Source: Actinobacteria bacterium IMCC25003 (GTDB lineage: Bacteria > Actinomycetota > Actinomycetes > Nanopelagicales > Nanopelagicaceae). From it: a stretch of 64,000 bases of DNA. How positions within the stretch are numbered: position 1 is the stretch's first letter; every line of letters starts with the position of its first letter. A program made the translations under genes and the position numbers. Shown here piece by piece: positions 35,195-43,839 of the stretch. Under the pieces are notes generated by a model. That model worked only from the letters and a program-made list of their open reading frames with translations, was not told the DNA's origin and did no database searches. Location: positions 186,001 through 250,000 of the forward strand of contig CP015603.1 of NCBI GenBank assembly GCA_002284855.1, given 5' to 3'.

Positions 35195-37120
35195 ATGCTA
35201 AAGACCAAGTTGATTCGTGCCGGAATATTCCTTGCAGGATTCGGCTTCGTCGCTGGAGCAACTCTCTTTGCATTCGCCTGGTTCACGGTCTCAATCCCCG
35301 ACCCCAATGCCTACGTCAATAGCCAGTCAACAATCATTCAATATTCCAACGGATCTGAAATCGGTCGCATTGGTTCACAGAACCGACAGGTGCTTCCGCT
35401 AGCAAAGATTCCACTACGTCTTCGTTACGCAGTGATGGCAGCTGAAGATCGCAACTTCTATTCCAACCGCGCATTTAGCGCGACAGGTATTGCTCGTGCC
35501 CTTCTGAATAACTTGAAATCTGGTTCGCTCAACGGTGAAGGTGGATCAACAATCACCCAGCAATATGCGAAGACAGCATTCTTAACGCCGAGCCGTACTG
35601 TGCAGCGAAAGATTAAAGAACTTGTTATTTCACTCAAGCTCGAGAATGCACTGACAAAAGATCAGATTCTTGAAAATTACCTCAACACTATTTACTTTGG
35701 TCGCGGTGCTTACGGTGTTCAGACAGCTGCGCAGCAGTACTTCAACCGCAATGCTAATCAACTCACTATTTCGCAGAGCGCAATCGTGGCAAGTATTTTG
35801 CGCTCACCTGGTCTCTACGATCCTTTCTACGGGGATAAAGAGCAGAAGGCGCGTAACAAGGCTCGTTTAGAGAGCCGCTTCCAATATGTCATCAGTGGAA
35901 TGCTTGATAAGAAGTGGATTACACCTGCAGAGGCGAAAGCTGCCAAGATGCCGATGATTGCTCCGCGCACAACGTCAGGACAGCTCAGCGGGCCTAAGGG
36001 TTACATCATCGATGCTGTTCAGAAGGAGTTGAGCAAGCTTGGATTTACCCAAGACCAACTTCTTGTCGGCGGTTATGTCATCAAGACAACTCTCGATCAG
36101 CGCGCACAGCAATCTGCTGTCGATGCGGTCAATAAATTCACTCCGTCACCTGCACCAAGTAATTTGCATACGGCGCTCGTTGCGATCCGCCCAGGAACCG
36201 GCGAAGTCATCGCGATGTATGGCGGAAAAGATTATGTAGTTCGCCAGCTAAACGATGCCACCCAATCTATTGCGCTCGCAGGTTCAACATTTAAGCCCTT
36301 TGCACTCGTTGCAGGTCTTGAAGCCGGAATCCCACTGACATCGATGTGGAACGGTGATTCACCACAGACATTTGATGATCTTGGAAAGCCTTACCTTGTT
36401 TCTAATTATGGCGACGAAGGCTGGGGCCAGATTGATCTTATGACTGCAACGCAACACTCTGTGAACACCGTATTTGTTCCACTTGGCATTAAAGCTGGAA
36501 TGGATAAAGTTGTCGATGCTGCACGACGCGCAGGAATTCCAGAATCTGTTGCGATGATCGCAACGCCATCTGTTGTGCTCGGCGTTGCAAGCCCACACGT
36601 CATTGATGTCGCTAACTCCTATGCAACATTTGCTGCACAAGGTGTGTACTCCAAGCCTTACATGGTCACATCAGTGACTGGTCCCAATAAGGGCGTGCTC
36701 TATGAAGGCAAGCCACAGACACAAGAAGTATTTAATAAAGATGTCATGGCAGATCTCACCTATGCACTCAAGAGCGTCGTCAACGGCGGAACAGGTGCAG
36801 CAGCTCTCGGTCTCGGTCGTCCAGCAGCAGGTAAGACCGGAACATCACAATCCAATGCATCGGCTTGGTTTAGCGCATACACGCCACAACTAGCCGCATC
36901 GGTTGCACTCTTCCGAGATAGCGCATCTGAATCACTTAACGGTATTGGTGGGCTGACATCCGTTACTGGTGGAACTTTCCCGGCAAAGATTTGGACAGCA
37001 TTTATGAAGGGCGCACTCAAGGATGAGCCAGTCATGAGCTTCCCAGCTCCTGCAAATATTGGTGGTCTCGACCCAGTCGTCATGACTAGCGGTGGCCGTC
37101 AATCAATGAAGAAGAAGTAG
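35195..37120 (+). CDS. ponA: Bifunctional class A penicillin-binding protein
   Basis: 641 aa. One N-terminal membrane helix (about 7-31), then a GT51 glycosyltransferase domain with the catalytic Glu (E84 in VMAAEDRNFYS) and EGGSTITQQ-like motif, then a transpeptidase with STFK (S364, K367), SVN (422-424) and KTGT (547-550). It polymerises and cross-links peptidoglycan. Shorter than mycobacterial PonA1 and without its proline-rich tail. Confidence 0.95.
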   Translation: MLKTKLIRAGIFLAGFGFVAGATLFAFAWFTVSIPDPNAYVNSQSTIIQYSNGSEIGRIGSQNRQVLPLAKIPLRLRYAVMAAEDRNFYSNRAFSATGIARALLNNLKSGSLNGEGGSTITQQYAKTAFLTPSRTVQRKIKELVISLKLENALTKDQILENYLNTIYFGRGAYGVQTAAQQYFNRNANQLTISQSAIVASILRSPGLYDPFYGDKEQKARNKARLESRFQYVISGMLDKKWITPAEAKAAKMPMIAPRTTSGQLSGPKGYIIDAVQKELSKLGFTQDQLLVGGYVIKTTLDQRAQQSAVDAVNKFTPSPAPSNLHTALVAIRPGTGEVIAMYGGKDYVVRQLNDATQSIALAGSTFKPFALVAGLEAGIPLTSMWNGDSPQTFDDLGKPYLVSNYGDEGWGQIDLMTATQHSVNTVFVPLGIKAGMDKVVDAARRAGIPESVAMIATPSVVLGVASPHVIDVANSYATFAAQGVYSKPYMVTSVTGPNKGVLYEGKPQTQEVFNKDVMADLTYALKSVVNGGTGAAALGLGRPAAGKTGTSQSNASAWFSAYTPQLAASVALFRDSASESLNGIGGLTSVTGGTFPAKIWTAFMKGALKDEPVMSFPAPANIGGLDPVVMTSGGRQSMKKK

Positions 37121-37125
37121 AGTGG

Positions 37126-38313
37126 ATGCGCGTATCTACTCGCGTTGTACTTCTTTTAGCCCTCTTTGCATCTCTTCTTAGTTATGCCAAGTTCAACCAT
37201 TGTGCAGTTACAGGCTGGCAATCACCTGATCAATATGTACATGCCTGTTACTCCGATATCCCTGCGCTCTATGGCGAAAGAGCTTTAGATAAAGGGGTTT
37301 GGGCGTATGGCAGCGGTGCAGATTCTGTTGAGTACCCAGTCATTCAAGGTGCAGTGATGTGGTTGACCGCAAAGGTAATTCCTCACGGAATCAACAATTA
37401 TTTCTATGGAAGCGCACTCTTGCTTGCACTTCTCTTTATCTTTATCTCTCTTCTTATTTTTCGGATCAAACCCGAGTTTGGATATCTACTGCCGCTTGCA
37501 CCAGCTGCAGTGGCATCGATGTATATCAACTGGGATTTGTGGGCGATTGCCACGATGATGTTTGCAATTTATTGGTTTGATCGAAAGGCAGAAGTGGCGA
37601 GCGCCGTTGCACTCGGCATATCAGTCTCCACAAAGTTCTTACCGATCTTCTTACTCATACCGGTTGCCATCATCTTCTTTAGACAAGAACGTATTTCGAA
37701 ATTCGTGAAGTACGGAGCAATTTCCATTGCAACATTTGCTGCAATCAATCTTCCTGTTGCACTGACTACCCCTGAAGGTTGGTGGCGTTTCTACGATCTC
37801 AACCTCAACCGCGGTTCTGATTGGGGATCGGTCTGGTACTCACTCTCTAATCTCGGACTCGATCTCACTCATCAGAATTACTTATCGATTCTCTGTCTTG
37901 CAATCGGGCTTACTGCGCTCACTATTTTCTTACTGCAACTGCGAACACCGCCCACTCTTGCTCACACTGCAATCTTTGTGATGATTATCGTGATGGCAGT
38001 GAGCAAGGTGTACTCACCGCAATATGTTTTATGGTTAACACCGCTTGCGATCATTGCGATGATCGATAAACGCGAGCTCACCATTTTCTGGTTCTGGCAA
38101 GGCGCTGAAGTCATGTATCACCTCGCTATCTGGCAACACTTGGCACAGGTCACCGGCGCGAAGTTCGGACTACCGGTTGTGGCCTATTCCGTCATCGCCC
38201 TCATCCGTATTGGGGCCTCGATCCTGCTCTTGCTCCGCCTGGCTGCCCGCCATCAGAGTTCCCGCGTATTTCCGAGCGAATTTCTCTTATCTACAGGCGA
38301 GAGTTACCCTTAA
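37126..38313 (+). CDS. Polytopic membrane protein, GT-C / GT87-like
   Basis: 395 aa with about ten membrane segments and the pattern of polyprenyl-phosphate-dependent mannosyltransferases (DUF2029/GT87): an N-terminal loop with YVHACYSDIPALYGERALDKGVWAYG between helices 1 and 2, and FDRKAEVASAVALGISVSTKFLPIFLL. It lies five bases after ponA, as its homologue does in M. tuberculosis. It probably adds a sugar from a lipid carrier to an envelope polymer; donor and acceptor are unknown. Confidence 0.75.
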   Translation: MRVSTRVVLLLALFASLLSYAKFNHCAVTGWQSPDQYVHACYSDIPALYGERALDKGVWAYGSGADSVEYPVIQGAVMWLTAKVIPHGINNYFYGSALLLALLFIFISLLIFRIKPEFGYLLPLAPAAVASMYINWDLWAIATMMFAIYWFDRKAEVASAVALGISVSTKFLPIFLLIPVAIIFFRQERISKFVKYGAISIATFAAINLPVALTTPEGWWRFYDLNLNRGSDWGSVWYSLSNLGLDLTHQNYLSILCLAIGLTALTIFLLQLRTPPTLAHTAIFVMIIVMAVSKVYSPQYVLWLTPLAIIAMIDKRELTIFWFWQGAEVMYHLAIWQHLAQVTGAKFGLPVVAYSVIALIRIGASILLLLRLAARHQSSRVFPSEFLLSTGESYP

Positions 38314-38355
38314 CCTCCTCGTAAATCGTCCCACCGGGTCTATTTACAAGGAGTA

Positions 38356-38413
38356 TTAACCCTCCTGTCACGGAAATGCCGTGGCCGTCTTAGTCCAAAG
38401 GAGGTCGGGTTAA
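38356..38413 (+). promoter_or_regulatory. Structured rpsF leader, likely S6:S18 autoregulatory element
   Basis: TTAACCC (38356-38362) pairs with GGGTTAA (38407-38413), TCCT (38363-38366) with AGGA inside the ribosome site, and an inner 7-bp hairpin (GTCACGG/CCGTGGC, 38367-38385) lies between. A CCG trinucleotide (38385-38387) overlaps the 3' end of the inner hairpin, close to where known S6:S18 leaders have their conserved CCG. The fold would hide AGGAGG (38399-38404). Confidence 0.6.
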
Positions 38414-38416
38414 CGC

Positions 38417-38701
38417 ATGCGTCACTATGAATTAATGGTCATTCTCGATCCAGAACTCGAAGAACGTACAGTCACACCATCACTTGAGACATACCTCAAG
38501 ATCATCAAAGACAGCGGAGGCCGCGTCGACAAGCTCGATGTTTGGGGCAAGCGCCGCATGTCATTTGAAATCAATAAGAAGCCAGAAGGCATCTACGCAG
38601 TTGTCGATATGCACTGCGAGCCAGCGGCAATCAAGGAATTGGATCGTCAGCTCAACCTGAACGAATCTGTTCTACGTACAAAGGTTATGCGTCCAGAATA
38701 A
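38417..38701 (+). CDS. rpsF: Ribosomal protein bS6
   Basis: 94 aa. [17 protein letters not shown] and [27 protein letters not shown] are typical S6 sequence. First gene of rpsF-ssb-rpsR-rplI. The ribosome site AGGAGG is an unusual 12 bases from the ATG and is covered by a leader hairpin. Confidence 0.96.
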   Translation: MRHYELMVILDPELEERTVTPSLETYLKIIKDSGGRVDKLDVWGKRRMSFEINKKPEGIYAVVDMHCEPAAIKELDRQLNLNESVLRTKVMRPE

Positions 38702-38797
38702 ACATTCATCAACAGGGTCGGCGATTTTCGCTTGCTCTGTCGGAATGGACGAGTAATTTATTAGCACGGACTCCACGAGTAGAGAAGAGGAAATAAA

Positions 38798-39295
38798 ATG
38801 GCAGCAGGAGATACAACAATCACAATGATCGGCAACCTCGTTGACGATCCAGAGCTACGTTTCACCCCAAGTGGTGCAGCGGTAGCAAAATTCCGCGTTG
38901 CTTCAACACCTCGTTATCTCGATAAGGCAACTAATGAATGGAAAGATGGCGAGAGCCTCTTCCTTCAATGCCAAATCTGGCGTCAAGCTGCTGAGAATGT
39001 TGCAGAGTCACTTACAAAGGGAATGCGCGTCATTCTCTCTGGTCGACTTAAGCAGCGTTCGTACGAAACAAAAGAAGGCGAAAAGCGCACAGTATTTGAA
39101 GTTGAAGTTGACGAAGTAGGTCCATCACTTCGCAACGCGACAGCTAAGGTCACACGTACACAACGTGCTGGCGGAAGCGGTGGCGCTGCAGCACCAGCTG
39201 CAGATTCATTTAACGACGATCCTTGGGCAGCTGCATCAACTTCACCAGCCGGTGGTGGATGGGGAACATCTACAACCGACGAACCACCTTTCTAA
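38798..39295 (+). CDS. ssb: Single-stranded DNA-binding protein
   Basis: 165 aa. OB-fold about 1-110 ([44 protein letters not shown]), a Gly/Ala-rich linker and the acidic tail ending DEPPF that recruits replication and repair proteins. Good ribosome site AGAGGAAATAAA. Confidence 0.96.
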   Translation: MAAGDTTITMIGNLVDDPELRFTPSGAAVAKFRVASTPRYLDKATNEWKDGESLFLQCQIWRQAAENVAESLTKGMRVILSGRLKQRSYETKEGEKRTVFEVEVDEVGPSLRNATAKVTRTQRAGGSGGAAAPAADSFNDDPWAAASTSPAGGGWGTSTTDEPPF

Positions 39296-39319
39296 ATAAG
39301 AACTAACCGACAATCCATT

Positions 39320-39337
39320 CCCTCTAGCGATAGAGGG
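39320..39337 (+). promoter_or_regulatory. Hairpin with GCGA tetraloop before rpsR
   Basis: CCCTCTA-GCGA-TAGAGGG: seven perfect pairs capped by a GNRA tetraloop, 22 bases before the rpsR start. No U-run follows. It may tune rpsR expression or bind a protein. Confidence 0.55.
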
Positions 39338-39359
39338 GCACCCGAAAAGGAGCACCACA

Positions 39360-39647
39360 ATGGGAGCAAGAAATAACCGGGCTCTACGCGAGCCAAAGAA
39401 CAAGGGCGCGAAGGCTGCTGCCCTTAATAAGAAGTTCAAGAAGAAGCCATGCAGCTTCTGTCGCGACAAGGTCACATATATCGATTACAAAGATATCGCG
39501 ACCCTTCGCAAGTACATCTCTGATCGCGGCAAGATCCGCGCTCGCCGAGTAACAGGTGCATGCACACAACATCAGCGCGCAGTAGCAACAGCTGTTAAGA
39601 ACAGCCGTGAAGTTGCTCTTCTGCCTTACACATCTTCAGCGCGATAA
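39360..39647 (+). CDS. rpsR: Ribosomal protein bS18
   Basis: 95 aa. The core [57 protein letters not shown] is standard S18. The cysteine set (CSFC and a later C near H) marks the zinc-binding C+ form. It forms the S6:S18 dimer in the 30S platform. Confidence 0.96.
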   Translation: MGARNNRALREPKNKGAKAAALNKKFKKKPCSFCRDKVTYIDYKDIATLRKYISDRGKIRARRVTGACTQHQRAVATAVKNSREVALLPYTSSAR

Positions 39648-39660
39648 GGGGGATTGAACT

Positions 39661-40107
39661 ATGAAACTCATTCTTACTCGTGAAGTAAATAAGCTCGGCA
39701 ACGCCGGCGATGTTGTCACTGTTAAAGATGGCTACGCACGCAACTTCTTGTTGCCACGTGGCGTCGCAATTGCATGGTCACTTGGTGGCGAGAAGCAGAT
39801 CGAAGGAATCCGTCGTGCACGTGCTGCACGCGAAGTCCGCGATCTCGATCACGCTAAAGAGATCAAGGCAACTCTCGAGAAGGCAACAGTCTCTGTAAAG
39901 GTAAAGACCGGTACATCTGGTCGCCTCTTCGGTTCTGTGACAGATAAGGACATCGCAGCTGCAATTAAGTCAGCTACGGGTGTTGATATCGATCGCCACA
40001 ATCTCAAGACTGCTGGCCACATCAAGAAGACAGGAACACACTCTGTAAAGGTTTCTCTTGCACATAACGTTGTTGCATCTGTTTCACTCGCTGTAGTTTC
40101 TGCTTAA
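39661..40107 (+). CDS. rplI: Ribosomal protein bL9
   Basis: 148 aa. MKLILTREVNKLGNAGDVVTVKDGYARNFLLPRGVAI is the highly conserved N-terminal domain, joined by a long helix to the C-terminal domain (GRLFGSVTDKDIAAAI). Last gene of the rpsF operon, followed by a terminator. Confidence 0.96.
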   Translation: MKLILTREVNKLGNAGDVVTVKDGYARNFLLPRGVAIAWSLGGEKQIEGIRRARAAREVRDLDHAKEIKATLEKATVSVKVKTGTSGRLFGSVTDKDIAAAIKSATGVDIDRHNLKTAGHIKKTGTHSVKVSLAHNVVASVSLAVVSA

Positions 40108-40123
40108 TCACGTTTAACTAGAG

Positions 40124-40160
40124 AGACCCGTCGCTTCACCGCGGCGGGTCTTTCTTCTTT
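40124..40160 (+). terminator. Intrinsic terminator of the rpsF-rplI operon
   Basis: AGACCCGTCGC and GCGGCGGGTCT form an 11-bp stem (one G-U) with a six-base loop, followed by TTTCTTCTTT. Confidence 0.85.
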
Positions 40161-40180
40161 AATGTAATTGTAAAAATGAA

Positions 40181-41152
40181 TTAGAGCCAACCCGATTTCT
40201 TAAATTTGCGGTACAAGAAGACAGTGACCAATACGAGCGAACCAACGACCATGGGATAGCCAAATTTCCAGCGTAATTCAGGCATTACATCAAAATTCAT
40301 GCCATAGATGCCCGCAACCATTGTGGGTACTGATGCAAGCGCTACATACGAGGTTATCTTGCGCATATCTTCATTCTGCTGAAGCTGAACTTGTGCAATC
40401 TCTGCTTGTAGCGCCGAAGTAAGTAAGGCATCGAGCCCTGAAGCCGCATCTGACGCACGTGAGAGATGATCAAGAGTGTCTCTGAAAAATGGGGTGAGCT
40501 CTGCAGGAATATTTCGAGCACCGATACTTGCAATCTGTTGAAGCGGAGATAAAAGTGGGTCGATGGCATGTCGGAACTCAATTACCTCGCGCTTTAAGAG
40601 ATAAATCTCTTGTGAGGCGCTGTCGCGTGTATCTCCAAATACTTTATGTTCGACTTGAACCACGTCAGTCTCTAATTCCAGTGAAATATCAATGTAGCAA
40701 TCGATGACATGATCCAGAATTGCATGCAGCACTGCGTAAGGACCTTTAGCTAGCTGTCCTGGATTAGATTCGAGCGCATGCCGAGTATTGACAAGTGGTG
40801 CACCATTTCCGTGGCGCACGACAACGATGAAGTGATCACCAATGAAGCAGAAGATTTCACCAGTAGAAATCTGGCTACCCTTCTCTTCATAGAAAGCAGT
40901 CTTTAATACAAGGGCTTGCACTCCTGGATATTCTTCATACTTCGGTCGTTGATGAGCCATCACCGCATCTTCAATAGCAAGCGGGTGAAAACCAAAATCA
41001 GCGACGACTTTTTCAAATTCATTCTGAGTTGGCTCAGCTAACCCTAACCAGACAAAGCCGCCCTCACTCTTCGCCTTCTGAATAAGCGAAGGAAGATTGG
41101 ATGGCTCTGTATATCGATGCCCACCTTGGTAGAGCGCATAATCCACGATCAT
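40181..41152 (-). CDS. corA: CorA family magnesium transporter
   Basis: CorA-type divalent cation channel, 323 aa from the chosen start (MIVDYALYQGG). The N-terminal domain reads FVWLGLAEPTQNEFEKVVADFGFHPLAIEDAV; two C-terminal helices flank the YGMNF signature (GIYGMNFDVMPEL), then a short KK tail. An ATG 15 codons upstream (41197) is also open, but family alignment favours the shorter form. It could also carry cobalt or nickel. Confidence 0.88.
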   Translation of the reverse strand: MIVDYALYQGGHRYTEPSNLPSLIQKAKSEGGFVWLGLAEPTQNEFEKVVADFGFHPLAIEDAVMAHQRPKYEEYPGVQALVLKTAFYEEKGSQISTGEIFCFIGDHFIVVVRHGNGAPLVNTRHALESNPGQLAKGPYAVLHAILDHVIDCYIDISLELETDVVQVEHKVFGDTRDSASQEIYLLKREVIEFRHAIDPLLSPLQQIASIGARNIPAELTPFFRDTLDHLSRASDAASGLDALLTSALQAEIAQVQLQQNEDMRKITSYVALASVPTMVAGIYGMNFDVMPELRWKFGYPMVVGSLVLVTVFLYRKFKKSGWL

Positions 41153-41276
41153 GGCGGAAGTCTTGCCTACAAAGATGAATTTGAGATGACATCTCAATCA
41201 ATGAGAATCCGAGAAATACTTTCCTCCACACCTATTCACGCGTAAAGCGGCGGTTACTCACAATTCATCAACACCT

Positions 41277-41329
41277 TATGCACAGCAATCCACGCTTATC
41301 CACCGAGTTATGCACACCTTTATCCCCAT
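41277..41329 (+). promoter_or_regulatory. DnaA-box cluster upstream of dnaB
   Basis: Four same-strand 9-mers, each one base from TTATCCACA: TTATGCACA (41277-41285), TTATCCACC (41297-41305), TTATGCACA (41309-41317) and TTATCCCCA (41321-41329). They lie about 100 bases before dnaB, spaced 20, 12 and 12 bases start to start. Confidence 0.6.
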
Positions 41330-41431
41330 TACGCTGAAGCGTTTCTCGCTTACTGAGCGTGAGAGACCTACCTTTGCCCCGTTACTGGCAGGGATCCGGC
41401 CCTGTCAGTGGTCTAGAGGAAGGTATGTCGC

Positions 41432-42892
41432 GTGAGCATTGCAGAACTACCTAACAACTCTAGAGGAGCAGCTACCTATAACACTGTCGGCGCTGAATAC
41501 GAACGCACACCACCACAAGATCTACAGGCAGAACAATCTGTTCTCGGTGGAATGTTGTTATCGAAAGATGCCATCGCCGATGTTGTCGAAGTACTTCGCG
41601 AACGTGATTTCTATCGACCTGCACACGAACTTATCTACGATGCGATTCTCGATCTCTACGGTCGCGGTGAACCAGCAGATGCTGTCACCGTTGCAGCCGA
41701 GCTAACAAAGCGCGGAGAAATTGCACGCGCAGGTGGCGCACCATATCTACATACACTTATTTCATCTGTACCAACTGCAGCTAACGCTGGTTACTACGCA
41801 AAGATTGTTCTCGAACATGCAATCATGCGCCGCCTTGTTGAAGCCGGTACAAAGATTGTTCAACTTGGTTACGATCAAAATGGTGAAGTCGATGATGCTG
41901 TCGATGCTGCGCAAGCTGAAGTTTATGCAGTCACTGAACGCCGTTCCTCTGAAGATTATGTACAACTCAATACCTTATTACCTGCAGCTCTCGATGAAAT
42001 CGAAGCGATCTCTAAAGGTATAGGTATTGAAGGTGTGAAATCTGGTTTCCGCGATCTCGATGCGCTGACACATGGTTTCCATCCAGGCAACATGATTATT
42101 CTTGCTGCGCGTCCAGCAGTCGGTAAGTCAACGCTCGGTCTTGATATTGCCCGTCATGCTGCGATTCACGATAACCAAGCCGCAGTTATCTTCTCTCTTG
42201 AAATGTCGAAATCTGAAATCACCATGCGTATGTTGTCTGCCGAAGCGCGCGTTGGCCTCAATAACATTCGTTCAGGACAACTCAGCGATGATGAATGGGC
42301 AAAGCTCGCTCGTCGTATGGGAGAAATCTCTGACGCGCCACTCTTTATCGATGATTCACCAAACCTTTCGATGATGGAGATCCGCGCAAAGGCGCGTCGC
42401 CTAAAGCAGCGCCACGATCTCAAGCTCATTGTTATCGACTACTTGCAGCTGATGTCATCAGGTAAGCGCGTTGAAAACCGCCAGCAAGAAGTCTCTGAAT
42501 TCTCACGCCACCTCAAGTTGATGGCAAAAGAACTTAACATTCCGGTAATCGCAATCTCGCAGCTCAACCGTGGACCTGAACAACGTACTGATAAGCGTCC
42601 GATGTTATCTGACCTTCGTGAATCGGGATCTATCGAACAAGATGCGGACGTTGTTATCTTGTTGCACCGCGATGATATGTACGATTCACAGAACCGATCT
42701 GGCGAAGCAGATTTCATCGTTGCAAAGCACCGTAACGGGCCAACCAGAACAATTACTGTTTCCGCGCAACTTCACTTCTCTCGCTTCTTCGACATGGCGC
42801 CAAATGTGGGTGCAGGTCGCGACTTCACACAATCATCAGGTGCATCAGATATTCAGCCATCAGCTCCTGGCGATGGCGGTTGGAACGAGTAG
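41432..42892 (+). CDS. dnaB: Replicative DNA helicase DnaB
   Basis: 486 aa hexameric helicase. N-terminal domain about 25-170 (PPQDLQAEQSVLGGMLLSKDAIADV), then the RecA-like motor with Walker A ARPAVGKST (226-234), VIDYLQLM and ISQLNRGPEQRTDKRPMLSDLRESGSIEQDAD. The GTG start follows AGAGGAAGG. No intein, unlike several mycobacterial DnaB proteins. Probably loaded by DciA, encoded in this window. Confidence 0.97.
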   Translation: MSIAELPNNSRGAATYNTVGAEYERTPPQDLQAEQSVLGGMLLSKDAIADVVEVLRERDFYRPAHELIYDAILDLYGRGEPADAVTVAAELTKRGEIARAGGAPYLHTLISSVPTAANAGYYAKIVLEHAIMRRLVEAGTKIVQLGYDQNGEVDDAVDAAQAEVYAVTERRSSEDYVQLNTLLPAALDEIEAISKGIGIEGVKSGFRDLDALTHGFHPGNMIILAARPAVGKSTLGLDIARHAAIHDNQAAVIFSLEMSKSEITMRMLSAEARVGLNNIRSGQLSDDEWAKLARRMGEISDAPLFIDDSPNLSMMEIRAKARRLKQRHDLKLIVIDYLQLMSSGKRVENRQQEVSEFSRHLKLMAKELNIPVIAISQLNRGPEQRTDKRPMLSDLRESGSIEQDADVVILLHRDDMYDSQNRSGEADFIVAKHRNGPTRTITVSAQLHFSRFFDMAPNVGAGRDFTQSSGASDIQPSAPGDGGWNE

Positions 42893-42896
42893 TTTC

Positions 42897-43817
42897 TTAA
42901 CTCGCTGCAGTCTTAGCGCGATCAGCCAGATAGATGCCAATCAATACGATTGCGGCACCGATGAGTTGAATGAAGTCCCAACTCTGACCAAACCAAATCC
43001 AGGCAAAGGCGCCGGCGATTACGGGTTCGAGCATTCCAATAACGCTGCTTGTCGAAGCTGTTAACAATTTCATTCCTGATAAGACCAACATATATGGAAC
43101 AACAGTTCCGAAGATTGCGGCTGCTCCAATTAATAACCAACCAGGAAGCATCGTTCCCTTTGCGATGCCACCAAGATCCATTTGAACTGAGAAGACATCA
43201 AAAGGAAATGTCCATGGTGGGAGCACAACGAGCCAGAAGATTGAGGCAAAGCCCATACCGAAGATCATGGTGGCGATCGGTTCGCGAGTCTTTCCGATCC
43301 GTTCGCTCATAAGGAAGTAGGCCGAGAGACAGAATGCGCATAACACTGCGGCCATGATTCCGAGGAAATCGAACTTAAATCCTTCCCAGACCTTGGCAAC
43401 GAGAATCAATCCGGTAAATGAGAGAGCGACTGCAAGCCACATCTCATTGGAGACATAGCCCTTACGCACCAATTTGATCCAGAGCGCAATCCAGATTGAG
43501 GCAGTGAATTCGATAATGAGCACTAAACCCAGTGGAACACCGCGTTGGATGCCGAAGAGATAGCCAAAGTTCACGAAGGCAAAACCGACGACGCCATAGA
43601 TAGCTAAACGAGGGATTTCAGCCTTCTGCACCTTGATGATTTCAGGGCGAGTGAGCAAAACGTAGGTGCCAAGAATGACCACCGCTGAAACTGAACGAAC
43701 CTCGGCAAGGCGAAGCGCAGGCAGATGTTTCATCACAACCGTGACGATGATGCCTGAGAGTGAGAAGAAGAAAGCTCCCAAAATAAGTAAAAACTCACCG
43801 CGATGTTTTGAAAGCAT
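42897..43817 (-). CDS. EamA/DMT family transporter
   Basis: 306 aa, ten membrane segments in two EamA repeats (about 8-135 and 150-300; ends SVIGMLEPVIAGAFAWIWFGQSWDFIQLIGAAIVLIGIYLADR). A drug/metabolite transporter of unknown substrate. It has its own leaderless promoter and converges with dnaB. Confidence 0.85.
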   Translation of the reverse strand: MLSKHRGEFLLILGAFFFSLSGIIVTVVMKHLPALRLAEVRSVSAVVILGTYVLLTRPEIIKVQKAEIPRLAIYGVVGFAFVNFGYLFGIQRGVPLGLVLIIEFTASIWIALWIKLVRKGYVSNEMWLAVALSFTGLILVAKVWEGFKFDFLGIMAAVLCAFCLSAYFLMSERIGKTREPIATMIFGMGFASIFWLVVLPPWTFPFDVFSVQMDLGGIAKGTMLPGWLLIGAAAIFGTVVPYMLVLSGMKLLTASTSSVIGMLEPVIAGAFAWIWFGQSWDFIQLIGAAIVLIGIYLADRAKTAAS

Positions 43818-43829
43818 CTGGTGAGTTTA
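43818..43829 (-). promoter_or_regulatory. Leaderless promoter -10 of the EamA gene
   Basis: TAAACT, six bases, ATG on the minus strand. Confidence 0.5.
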
Positions 43830-43839
43830 ACTTAAAGAG

